Origin: Zygaena filipendulae | Lineage: Eukaryota > Arthropoda > Insecta > Lepidoptera > Zygaenidae | DNA: 64,000 bases | Assembly: GCA_907165275.2 (NCBI GenBank) | Contig: OU015650.1 | Location: 2,262,001 to 2,326,000, forward strand | Direction: 5' to 3' | Shown here: in pieces, positions 1 to 12,100 of the stretch | Layout: each line of letters begins with the position of its first letter | Numbering within the stretch: position 1 is the stretch's first letter | The notes under the pieces: model-generated | The model's database searches: none | What the model saw: the letters and a program-made list of their open reading frames with translations, nothing else | Told to the model about the DNA's origin: nothing | Translations under genes and position numbers: made by a program

Positions 1-836
1 TTAAAAGAAATTCTTTTAGATCAATGATGTGTGTCTCGCTCGATTTACAGTTAGAATTGATAAATACACATTTATAACTGGTTTCGGATAAAATCAATTT
101 TTTTTAAACATGTATTTTCTACCTTATATATTATTTTAATACGTACACCGGTAACTACTATCAAATACTAATGTTTTGTAAAGGACGTAGGTATGAAAGA
201 CAAAATTAGGACACTCATACTTTAGATATCTTTATCAGTAATATCTAGTTTACAAGTAGGTAGGCACTTAAAAATAAAATACTGTTATGTTAATATGTAC
301 GCAGTGTTCTATTTAACGAAGTCCACTTTGCCGGATGTAGTAGTGACATGTATGTAGGTACCGATGAACGCATTTGTGTGCGTAAACGTAGGGAGCATAA
401 GCAAAAAAACCTAAACCGTGTCTCTATTTTTTTTTTATTTGTGACAAGAAAATATAAGTACGTAAATACATTACTACAGCGAGCACAAATATTATGAACA
501 GTAGAGGTAAGGAGCACCATCTTATATGGGTAACAAGCTGAAAAAGTTTCCAAAAAAATCCAGCAAATTACAACTCAATAACTCACCACAATAGCGCTAG
601 CGTAGCAAGAGAGAATGAATATCACTTAGATAATAAAACAGCATTTTTGTAAACTTTTCATAATAATTTTTCGTTATTTTATGTTCTTGACTGTTCGTCC
701 AAAGCGACGTTGGCATTCCTTTAACGGATGATATGAAAATTTTAAAGTGTTCGAGACAACAATTAAAGTAATTTTTTTTCATATAATACAGTTCTTAACT
801 TAGCCAATGTTGGAATTTATTTATGGATGATATTAA
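1..836. other. AT-rich stretch without recognised gene
   Basis: I see no supported gene here. Two minus-strand open frames (290-553 and 597-782) have low-complexity, AT-driven composition, no recognisable domain and no splice context. Nothing repeated elsewhere in the window was noticed before the foldback element at 837. Confidence 0.4.
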
Positions 837-1073
837 CCGCCGCACTCAGAGTCGACTTTAATGATTACTTAGTTAAGTATAGCTTTTTAAAACAAAACTG
901 CCGCAATCAGACAAGTTTAATAAATTAATGTTAATTGGCATTTAACTAATTAAGTTACATCTCATTAAATGCCAATTAACATTAATTTACTGAACGTCTC
1001 TGATTGCGGCAGTTTTGTTTTAAAAATCTATACTTAACTAAGTAATCATTAAAGTCGACTCTGAGTGCGGCGG
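837..1073. mobile_element. Foldback MITE family A, copy 1
   Basis: The element is an almost perfect palindrome of about 237 bp. It begins CCGCCGCACTCAGAGTCGAC and ends with the inverse complement, with a short AT-rich centre near 950. It is flanked by TAA on both sides, which fits a 3-bp TWA target duplication of the PIF/Harbinger type (inference). Related copies lie at 48602-48833 and 54622-54711, and a degraded one at about 48330-48598. It has no coding capacity, so it is non-autonomous. Confidence 0.8.
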
Positions 1074-1200
1074 TAAGAGAATTTTGAACTGTACTCCGAA
1101 CAACATCGGCTGTTAATCTATTAATTTCTATACTAGCTAAAATCAATGCTTCATAATAATTTTTAAATCATGTGAATAATATAATTAACAAAAAAATTAA

Positions 1201-2440
1201 AACCGACTTCCAAAAACACAAAACTGAAAAGCTAAAAATAAAATGCTAAAATTAACAAAATACCGATTTAATCCAAAAGACAAAAACACACGGAATATTA
1301 TTATTGGTTTGCGCTACCACTGATCGGTTTGAATTCGGTGACAAGCCCGCTGGTGTCTGCCCACTTGGGTTGTCCTGCTCACGAAGAGCTGGTGGCGGGA
1401 GTCGACTTAGCCCATCTACCCCCTCCATATTTGGCTTGTCACCGACTTCATACCGATCAGTGGTACCGCAAACCAATAATAATATTCCGTGTGTTTTTGT
1501 CTTTTGGATTAAATCGGTATTTTGTTAATTTTAGCATTTTATTTTTAGCTTTTCAGTTTTGTGTTTTTGGAAGTCGGTTTTAATTTAATTATTTTTCGCT
1601 TTTAAGTGACTTAGTTGGTAATTTCTTTAAGTTACAATAGCCTAATGTCAACTGCTCATCACCTTTTACAAAATATTACTTTTCCCGACGCAGGGACGTT
1701 AATTGTTGAGGAGTTCTCCTAGTGCTTCCCCATCAGTTCCACTTCACCATATACATTGTGACGGGCATAAATTGTTTAGAAACCATATTAAAGTTAACGA
1801 TTCAGAACCTGTGAAATACCTATTATTGAGTAGTTCCGATGACCATCTGTGGTCTTCATCATCAGTTCCACTTCTTCAAATTTTGTTTTCCGAAAGCAAA
1901 TAAACAATTTACTATAAAAAATACAAAAATCGCTATAGGTGTACCTATAATTTTTGAAGAGTTCCCTCGATTACTCCAAGATCTCATCATCAGATCTCAA
2001 TTTGGTGACAATGGAATCGATTTGGGAGTATCCCCTTTCAAACAAAAAACCAATTTTTGAAATCGCTCCAATCGGAACCCATGAAATAGGTATTATAGTG
2101 AAGTAGTTCTGATGACCATCCGTGGTCTTCATCATCAGTTCCACTTCTTCAAATTTTGCTTTTCATCAGCAAATGAACGATTTACTATAAAAAATACTCA
2201 AATCGCTATAGGTGTGCCTATAATTTTTGAAGAGTTCCCTCGATTTCTCCAAGATCCCATCATCAGATTCCGACTTGGTGGCAATGGGACCTAATTGGGA
2301 GTAAACCCTTTCAAACAAAAAAAGAATTTTTCAAATCGGTCAAACCGTCTTCGAGTAATCGGTGAACATACATAAAAGAAAAAAAAAAAAAAACATACAT
2401 ACAATCGAACATAGAACCTCCTCCTTTTTGGAAGTCGGTT
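1201..2440 (-). mobile_element. Non-autonomous element B, copy 1 (GACTTCC-ended)
   Basis: The ends are AACCGACTTCCAAAAA and its inverse complement ending at 2440. The first 385 bp form a long imperfect inverted repeat of their own, with a GC-rich loop around 1340-1440. The rest holds degenerate copies of a roughly 270-bp internal unit (about 1830-2090 and 2100-2310) and ends in an A-rich run plus a segment repeated at 5270-5321. The other full copy, in the opposite orientation, is at 16496-18058. Short open frames inside are repeat-derived and shared by both copies, with no recognisable transposase. Confidence 0.75.
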
Positions 2441-2689
2441 AAAAAAGCTCATATTAATCTTAAAAATTATTACTAGGTAGAAAAATACGCAAACCCTGCT
2501 TTCAGCTAGTTTAAATTATCTTTAATATTTTAACAAAATTATGCCGTAGTTTTTGCGTTTAGATCAATTCTTCATGCTTCTGTTATACTTACCTAATATT
2601 AATTTAAAATTATTTTACGCAACATAAATACATCAAAATATTATGCCTGAATAATCTGAAGTTTGTTATTACAATTAACATCATAAACA

Positions 2690-3110
2690 ACACAGATAAA
2701 TGTTCAATGATTTTATTTTTTATAGCTGTTCCCCGCTTTTTAACTTTTACCCCGGTAATATTATAGTTCCCGCGGGAGTTCTGGGTTACAATATAATCGT
2801 ACTATGTGTGGTAGTGGAGTGGAGCGGGGGAAAGAACGAGTTACTACCGCTATACGTCGGCGGGAAACGTTATTTTAACAAAACTACCCTCACGCCGACA
2901 TAAAAATCTGACGTGTTATTTTTAACTAATTGTAAACAACATTCTATTTAAATCGATTCTTCAGTTTTTGAACAGATGGCGTCAGTAGTATTAGTACAGC
3001 TGATATTACACAAGTTTCAATAGTTTTATAATTTTCGACAGATGGCGTTAGGAGTACAAGAAAATTCTTATTACAATTTTTTTTTATGTGTATGGAATAA
3101 TATTTAAATG
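2690..3110. repeat. Degraded short-repeat fragments
   Basis: About 2720-2790 resembles the GCGGTTTCACCCGCG-type short repeat (a TAGCTGTTCCCCGC head and GTTCCCGCGGGAGTTCTGGG). Two similar short stretches with 'ACAGATGGCGT' at about 2970 and 3040 follow. No gene is seen. Confidence 0.4.
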
Positions 3111-3159
3111 AATGATGTCGCATCTAAAAATAAGTATGCATAATATATTGTGACCTATT

Positions 3160-3585
3160 CTAGGACTCGCTTCGCTCGACCTCATTATTGTCTCGCTTTC
3201 TTCTTTTCTTCATTGGAGAAGTGAAACTTGATGAAGTCGATGGCAATTCCTTCTCTTCTTTTAATATCCGCTGGACAGTTTTTACAGACACGCCTGTTGC
3301 TTCGGCTGTGCGCCGAATAATATTTCGTAAATGAGATAAATCACAATTAGGCTCCATGAATAATTTAGTAAATTCATACTCTTCTAGCAGGAAATGATAA
3401 ACGCTGGCAATCATACTTCGACCCTAAAACAAAATCAAATCCAAATTATCAACAAATCCATAAAAATAGAACACTGCTTGATATTCTCTCAAAAGCCAAA
3501 ATTATTGTTATAAATTAAAAATATATATTACCTCACTTCGAACGACTTTTCTACGTTTAGTTGCCATGCTGACGGTATGCGACAT
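3160..3585 (-). CDS. Small two-exon helix-turn-helix protein, probably transposon-related
   Basis: Exon 1 runs 3585-3532 with two in-frame ATGs (3585 and 3567) and donor GAG|GTAATA. Exon 2 runs 3423-3160 after acceptor TTTTAG and joins in phase 0, giving about 105 residues. The middle reads RRTAEATGVSVKTVQRILKE, a helix-turn-helix of the kind found at the N-terminus of Tc1/IS630-type (DDE_3) transposases and related insect proteins. Basic patches flank it (KRRK near the start, KKRRKRD near the end), suggesting nuclear DNA binding. No DDE catalytic domain follows, so it is either a short derived protein or a 5' remnant of a transposase gene. The splice join is inferred from sequence only. Confidence 0.5.
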
Positions 3586-3778
3586 GCGTAAAGTAAAACG
3601 ATTTGGCGAGCAACCAATATGTACCTACCTACACCACCACAGAACACCGCTGATTCGGACCGCGTTGCGATCGACACTGAGCCAGTGTTACCAACTCTTG
3701 AAAATATCATAATCACCTAGGCCTCCTAAATAAAACAATAATATTACTAAAAAGTTTATCTATCTATATCTTATCTTC

Positions 3779-4237
3779 TAATATATATAAATCACGTGTC
3801 ACGTTGTTTGTCCGCGATGGACTCCGAAACTACTGAACGGATTTTGATAAAATTTTGTAACCATTTATAATATGGTCCAACTTAAAAGATAGGATAGTTT
3901 TTATCCCGGAATTCCCTCGGGAACTGATGGACATAGAGTACTTTTTTCCCGCAACCTCCGCGGGGACTCCGAAATTACCGCGGATTAAATCGCGGGGGAC
4001 AGCTAGTCTAATATATATAAATCACGTGTCACGTTGTTTGTCGGCGATGGACTCCGAAACTGCTGAACGGATTTTGATAAAATTTTGCAACCATTTATAA
4101 TATGGTCCAACTTAAAAGATAGGATAGTTTTTATCCCGGAATTCCCTCGGGAACTGAAGCACATAGAGTACTTTTTTCCCACAACCTCCGCGGGAACCCC
4201 GAAATTACCGCGGATGAAATCGTGGGGGACAGCTAGT
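3779..4237 (+). repeat. Head-to-tail pair of a 230-bp short interspersed repeat
   Basis: Two near-identical units, about 3779-4006 and 4009-4237, each run from TAATATATATAAATCACGTG to CGGGGGACAGCTAGT. They differ at only a handful of positions. The units belong to the abundant short family (call it K) whose conserved end reads ACCGCGGGTGAAACCGCG...ACAGCTAGT. A different family member follows directly at 4238-4462. Confidence 0.75.
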
Positions 4238-4766
4238 ATACATATAAAATGAATGACTGATGGATCAACGCACAGCCTAAATCGCTGATCGTAGAGACCT
4301 GAAACTTGGAGGGTGTGTTCTTTGTATGACGTAGGCTTCCGATAAGAAAGGATTTTTGAAAATTCAACCCCTAAGGAGATGAAAGGGGTTGAAAAGTTTG
4401 TATGGAACGATTCCGCGGGAACTCTTAAATTATCGCGGGTGAAACTGCGCGGGACAGCTAGTAAATAATAAATAGCGCTAAAATTTTTGCCTTAGTTTCG
4501 AAACATATTATGGCGAAAATATTGGTCTTATAACAATAATATATTTTTTGTTGTTTATTAGAAAATGAAGATTCATAATGATTCAAATATTGGCTGATTA
4601 TAAAAATCTTAATTTTGAAATAACGGTTTTTTTATTGATCGTATTAAAAAATTGTCTTTTTTTTATAAAAATAAATTTTTAACGACTTTCATTTAATTTT
4701 TTTTAAACAACAATAATGAATTTTTACATATTAATAATAATTATGTTTAATATTATGATTTACTAG

Positions 4767-4980
4767 TTTTGCCCCACGGTTTCACCCGCGTTAATTTCAG
4801 AGTTCCCGCGGGAATTCCGGGATAAAAAGTATTCTATGTGTTAATCTGATGTATACGCTATATTATTGTAAAGTTTCATTTAAATCCATCCAGTAGTTTT
4901 TGCGTGAAAGAGTAAAAAACATCTATCCATCCATCCATACATACATTCTTACAAACTTTCGCGTTTATAATATCAGTAGG
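4767..4980 (-). repeat. Short interspersed repeat K, inverted copy
   Basis: The copy starts AGTTTTGCCCCACGGTTTCA and ends in TTATAATATCAGTAGGAT. It shares its body, including 'TTTCATTTAAATCCATCCAG' and the TCCATCCAT run, with the copy at 22258-22470, so these two form a subfamily. Confidence 0.7.
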
Positions 4981-5679
4981 ATTTATTTGAGACTCAAAAC
5001 TAGAATTATGTTATCCATAATTATCGAAATAAATTTGAATAATACTTTGCTTGATATTTTTAGTTTTTCTAGGTATGCATATCTCTGGTTTGTAGTCTGA
5101 ACATATTATAATAATACACTATAACTTAAGTAAAATTGTAATGACTACAATCTGTTCTGTGTACTTAAGTAAATAAATAAATTATTAACTTTTTGTGACT
5201 ACGATACATCGGATTTCGTTCGGCGTACGGTGCCTGACGTTTACTGGGTTGTCAGATTTTGATGAATCAAAAAACATACATACAATCGAACATAGAACCT
5301 CCTCCTTTTTGGAAGTCGGTTAAAAATAGTGTTGTGACTTGTGACTAAATGACTGAACGGAAAGCAAAATGACTGGCTGATAAAGAAAACGACTGAATGT
5401 AAAAAAAATATTTTTTTGAACTGAAGGTTTTAAAAATTACTTCAAGATTTATTTAAGGTAAATCCATGTTGTCAAGCGAAAATTATCCATAGCGTTTGTC
5501 ATCAAGGATTCATAAAAAAAACTATGCTTATGTATTACATTTTTTGAAATAATAAAACTTAAGACTAGTTATGGAACGAATACCAATGCGATAATCATGT
5601 ATCGCCGAATATCGTAACACAACAGTCAGTCAGTAGAATATCCTATACTTACTGACTGACTGAACGCATCAATCTTACA

Positions 5680-5865
5680 ATGAACCTGGCAACATTAATT
5701 CACAAAGTGACATTAGCTGTCAGTGAAATAAGTGACATTGTGAACATTTCTAAGAAGAAGAATAATAAACCAACACAACCCGATAAGCTCTCAGAACTTC
5801 TAAGTGATCCAAATTTTTTCAAACCGTTATATAAATTCATAAGAAATACAGTGAATAATATTTAA
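5680..5865 (+). CDS. Hypothetical 61-residue ORF
   Basis: This open frame starts MNLATLIHKVTLAVSE and has a lysine/asparagine-rich centre and a mixed C-terminus. It lies 280 bp upstream of the zinc-finger gene on the same strand, in non-repetitive sequence as far as I can see. No domain is recognised and there is no clear splice partner. It could be a small gene, an exon of an unseen transcript or chance. Confidence 0.2.
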   Translation: MNLATLIHKVTLAVSEISDIVNISKKKNNKPTQPDKLSELLSDPNFFKPLYKFIRNTVNNI

Positions 5866-6144
5866 CATTATAATTATCAAATTCCAAATATCTACGTACT
5901 ACAGGCTCCAAAGGGCGAGTACCCAGGGCCGTAAAATTATTATAAAAAAAAAGTGACATTAGCATTCATTCTTTAGATGTATGTTTATATGTCTAGTTAA
6001 TTTGTGGTTAAAAGTCTAGTTAATTTGTGATTAGCATCTGTCAGGCTATAATTACAATAAAAATTATTTAAAAAAAATTCTTCTGTTCTTTGTGACTGTC
6101 TGAAGTAAATACTCAGAAGAATAACTAAAGTAAATAAAATAAAA

Positions 6145-9100
6145 ATGGCAAATAAATTAGAATTTGATAAAATATGCAGGGCGTGTTTATCTGAATCGGA
6201 GACTCTGAAGAACATTTTTTCTGTCTGTACACCGGACTTGTTTAAATACTGTACTTCAGTAGAGGTGAGGATAATATATAGAAACTAGCTGTGCCCTGCG
6301 GTTTCACCTGCGTGAGTTTCGGAATTCCCGCAGGAACTCCATAGTAAAGTTTTGTCCAAAAAATAAAATTAAAGAATTCCGGACGGGTACTCATAACACC
6401 TAGGGGCAATGATATTTAAGTATTATATAGAATGTCTTTGACCTAGGGGTATAAAAATAGCCTCAGACTTACCAAATATACACAAAAAATTTCATAAAAA
6501 TTGGTCAAGACGTTTCAGAAGAGTTCGATAACAAACGCTGTGACACGAGATTTTTATATATTATACTAGCTGCCCCCCCGATTTCATCCGCGGTAATTTC
6601 AGAGTTCTCGCGGAGGTTGTGGGAAAAAAGTACTCTATGTCCTTCTTTGTACCCTGACAGTACTTTACGGTGATTAGCTGTTCCCCGCATTAGTGCCGGA
6701 GTTCCCGCGGGAATTCCGGGACAAAAACTATCCTATCTTTTAAGTTGGAGCATATTATAAATGGTTACAAAATTTTATCAAAATCCGTTCAGTAGTTTCG
6801 GAGTCCATCGTGGACAAACAAAGTGACACGTGATTTATATATATTAAGATTAATGAAATTAAATCTGTCTTCTACTAGGTATGTTGTTTACTAAGCCTTC
6901 GGCTCCACACTGGTAGGTCTTATCATAAGACATCACTGTCATATTATGCTATTGCTGTGTTAATTTGGGTATTTGAATACTAATACCATTAGTCTTCAAT
7001 AAGTACTTACTGAGTGTTATCTTTACTTTTAATTATTTCAAAATAAGAACTTGGAATAGTATGCACTCTCCACTATACAGCCAAAGCTGTGTTTAAAAAC
7101 CTTACCGAATTGCAACTAGCCAACCAGATGTTGTCCAGACAACCTGGGAGCACTTCCTATCCATAAGCCTTGTATTGAAAATCTGACTGCTGAAGTTATT
7201 ATGATGGAGACAGAGATATTTTATCTGTTAAACATAAATTTTTGTTTTTAATAAAACTTATTATCATTTCTGTATTATAGATTTCTGAAGAAGATGAACT
7301 GCCAAAGTTAGTGTGTCAAGCTTGTTTGGAGTCATTGAATAAATTTTACTATTTCAAACAGTTGGTTGTTCGATCTGATATCATACTGAAGCAGCAGTGT
7401 ACGGCACAGGTTAATATTTTTTTTGTTCTCACTTCTAACTTATTATCTTTAAATAAATTTTGGTAGTTTATTTAAAATGATACTTTAAAAATAAATTTTG
7501 TTATATTTAGTTGCTAATACTCATTTATGATTTTATTGATTTTAAACAAAAAAAAAACCTTTGTTTTCAGATAAAAAATGTAAAAATACAAAACAATGTC
7601 ATTCTTGAAGCAAACCAGACAGGCAAAAAAGTTGGTTTAGGGGATCCAGTGATGCTTGTCTCGGATCAAGAATGTGATCCTGAACTTGTTATTGTTGAAC
7701 AAGCTGAACAAGGGTCTTCTAATCAGGAGCAACAAAAAATCAGGTAAAGGTATAACAAAAGGAATAAGGCAAGTATGTTAATCAGTAAAACATACCATTT
7801 CGTTTGATATGTGCAGTTTAACTAGGTCATATTAATTATTATTTAAGGTTGCATTATTTCTCTCACTAGCTGTGCCCTGTGGTTTCACTTGCGTTAATTT
7901 GAGGAAAAAACTACTAGAAAGTAAAATATATTTATTTATTTATTTATTTATTTATTTTTCGGGAAACAAACGGTACAACATAAAATACAAATTAAAAATA
8001 ACATATAAAAAAATTCTTAGACCTAGTAGTTTCCACATATAGAAAAAAGTATACATAAATTTTGAAATAAACGCACTCGGATTACTTCCTACGAGAGGAG
8101 TACATGACGGTAGCAAAAAGTTACAAACAACAACTAGCAACTAATAATATGTATATGTATATACTAGGCATGTATTGTATACCTATGTTAAATATTTTTT
8201 TAAATTTGTTAAGCAAACCTGATATTGTTAATAAAAGGGTAAGTTGATGAGTTGATGCGGGTGTCGAAATTAGTAGGAATACAAGAGGGGAAAGAGTAAG
8301 ATTTTAATTATCAGTACAGATTATAAGGCAAGGTTATCCGTCGCGTCTGTCTGTCTGCTTGTATACGATAAACTCAAAAATCAATAATGACCAATAGAGA
8401 CAGTGAAATAAGAGGAAGATGCGAATAGTTGAAAAAGTCCTAAAATTCTAATATTCACGCGGGATGTCCGAAATTACCGCGGGTGAAACCGCGTGGGACA
8501 GCTGGTGAACTAATTTTCTGTTGAGTTTGATTTAAAAATATTATGTAATTTAAAGAGGCTTATGTTAAACATGTCAATGTGAGAAAACTTTTTATTATAA
8601 AGATCACAAGAGCGTCTAATGTAACAGTTTTTAGCGTAATTGGTTCTGGAGGTTGGTACAGCGAACAGATCTCTGGATCTGGTGAAACTATTTGGACATC
8701 GGAAGTTAATTTGGGAGAGAAGATAAGCAGAATCGAGGTGGCCGTTTAAAAGTTTGTAAAGAAATGTAACATCACGGAGTTCACGGCGAGTTTTAAGACT
8801 TTGGAAACCTGAGGGACCCTTCTCGTTGTTAGTGTTTGGAAACTTGTATAAGAAATATTTTACAAATTTTTTTTGAATATTTTCTAATTGTTCAATATGA
8901 CAATTGTATTGAGGATTCCAGACAGCACTTCCATACTCTAAGATACTCCGCACATATGCGTAGAAAATAATTTTAAAAGTAGCTTGAGTTTTAAAAACTT
9001 TGCAATTTCTCATTATGAAGCCTAACATCCTATAAGCTTTGCTTGTTATAAAGTCTATGTGTTTGTCAAAGGTAAGTTTATGGTCCAGAATAATGCCAAG

Positions 9101-12100
9101 ATCCTTAACCTGTGACCTCCTATTGATAGATATATTGTTAAATTTATAGTTAAAGGTCAAAAAGTTGTGTTTTCTAGTGTAAGTGATAACTGTACACTTG
9201 TCAATATTAAGAAATAATTTATTTTCTAGGCAATACTGGTAAAAACGATCAAGTTCGCTTTGTAATGCTGAACAATCGGAGGCCATTTTTACAAGAGAAA
9301 ATATTTTCTTATCATCAGCATACATGAGGAGATTAGCCTTGGTAAAGATTCTAGTTACATCATTGATGAATAAATTGAATAACAGCGGCCCAAAATGGGA
9401 GCCTTGAGGCACGCCGGATGTGACAGGAACGAAAGATGAAACAAAACCCTTGACCGAGACTGCTTGGCATCTATTCTCTAGGTAGGAGGTGAGCCAGCGG
9501 AGTAAATCACCATGGATTCCTAGTTCTTTGAGCTTGTTTATTAAGAGGAAATGTGAAATTTTGTCAAAAGCTTTTGAATAATCTGTATAGATTGTATCAA
9601 CTTGATAACCTTTATCCATGGCTGTAAGTACAATATCCGTAAATTCACAAAGATTCGTTTCAGTAGAACGTTTTGGAATAAAGCCGTGCTGATTATTGGT
9701 GATGACTGAATTCAGGATTGGAGAAAGCTTGTGAAGTACAAGCTTCTCAAATAACTTTGACAAGATGGACAATTTAGATATTGGGCGATACTGTTCAATG
9801 TTATGTTTGTTGCCAGATTTGAAAATTGGTACAATATAGGAGCGTTTCCATTCCGATGGAAATTTGCCACTATATAAGGAATAATTGTAAATAATGGTGA
9901 GGGGAGTAAAAATAAAGTCCGCACATGAGCGAAGAAAATAAGGATGCAGTCCATCAGGGCCAGCGCCCTTGTTGACATCTAAAGATTTTAAAAATTTGTG
10001 AACCAGTTCAGGATACAAAGTAATTGAACCAATATTGACAGAACTGTTTTTACAATCATGAGTAGTAAGACCTGGGGACAATGACGAATTAGCTCGGAGA
10101 CTAGGCTCAAAAACTGATTTAAAGAAATCATTAAATAGTTCGGCTATATCAGCGCCACTAGAGACTGTATTGTTGCCAAAAAACATACTATCTGGAATAT
10201 CATCACAACTGCGCTTTGATTTAAAAAAACGAAATAAATTTTTGCTGCAAGATTTGATGCTATTTTCAGCCATGACAATATAATTATTATAGCATTGATG
10301 CTCTACTCTTTTTTGTCGACTACGTAGTAAAGAAAAAGTATCATAGTCACTTTGACGTTTATAAATTTTCCATTTTTTATGATACTTATTTTTTTCATTT
10401 ATAATTTTATGTAACGAATGAGTATACCATGGAGGGTAACGTGAAGTTGAGCGGACAATTTTTGAAGGAACGTAATCATTAATTATATTGTGTAAAATTG
10501 AATAAAAGTGAAGAAGCATTTCGTCAACATCTGCGAGATTGTGGAATTCCTCTACCCAGTTATAGTTCGTAAGCACTTTACCGATATGGTCATAATCAGC
10601 GTTATGAAATAAGTACACTAATCGTGGTGGTGTTACAAGGGGATGCGTTAGAGCTAGGTCCATTGTTAATGTGAGGGTGACATGGTGTTGGTCAACCGGA
10701 AGTGCCAACGCATCGGCACAGACACCTACTTTACAACTATTGTTATTACTAATAACTAAGTCCAAAATTCGCTGATTGTGATTTAAAAAGTTATTATATT
10801 GGTTAAAATCTGTGATATTTAAAAAATCACCTAATGCCGTGACTAAGCTGTCGTTTGAGGGATTCGATAAAGAAAAATAAGGACTGTCTACCGGTTTGAA
10901 CCACTGAGCGTACGTGATATTGAAATCTCCCAGGATTAAGAATACGTCGTTTGGGGAACTAGTTCTCAGATCTGTAATAAAGTCGTAAAAAGCTATTTGG
11001 GATTCGAGTTGGTTACGATGTGGCGCAAAATAGACCACAAATATTCTAAGAAGTGTATTTGATTGAAGTGACAAAGTAACCGTTATTAACTCGGTCTTGA
11101 GTATTGGTGACGTGGGGAGCGGGGCGAGTCGGGGGGGGCACACGCGTAGTGTCCGCTGCACTGCAATCAGCACACCGCCTCCGTACATCAGTCCTGTTGA
11201 GTCGTAGTCACGGTCACACCTATACACTGTATACCTACTATCAAACAGCTCGCTACTGTAGATCCCAGGCAAAAGCCACGTTTCCGTAATACAAATAATA
11301 TCATAGTCATTACGCAGTACATTAGATAGAAAAGAATGGGTTTTAGTACGCAAACCTCTAGCGTTCTGGTAATAAATATTTAAGGTAGCCATTGAATTAA
11401 ATTTAAAAGAAAGTGATATTGTTTATTTACAATATAAAAATTGTAGTAAAGTGAACCCAAAGTTAAGATTATTACGGTAATATATAAAATAAGATAGAAT
11501 ACGAATGAACTAAGGGATTGCTTTGAATATAGCAGTAAATATAATATTGTGTTCACGATATCGAGATCCAATTGATTTTTCAAGTGACGATAAATTAAGA
11601 TCTTAGACGCTTGTAAATAGGTAGTAGGGTTAAATTTAAGGTAAATCGATAAAACATTGACAAATGATTGTATGTAGGGGAAAGGTAATGCCTCGTAAAA
11701 AAGTTGTTTTGTATATAGATAGATTGAAATACTGGATAAAATCTGTACTGAACGGTAAGATACACGACCACACCATATAGATGGATCAATTAAGTATAGA
11801 AAAATAAAAAGAGATACAAAATTAAAAGTTCTATTCGCACCCGCGTCAACTCCAACCTTAATGTGAAAGAAGTATACAGTGATTAATGAAATCGTGATAT
11901 TATAATCACTTAAACTTAAACTTAAGATAACTAGATACAAAAACAATTCAAATCCTATTTTATTTTGTTTAAATCCTCTTCTGTCAGAATAGTTGTGATA
12001 GGAGATTGATCATTTCGACGCACCATAACTTTACAGTTTTTAACCCACACGTAAGCGTAATTATTATTTTTCGCCAATTCCTTTGCATTACGGAGTAACT

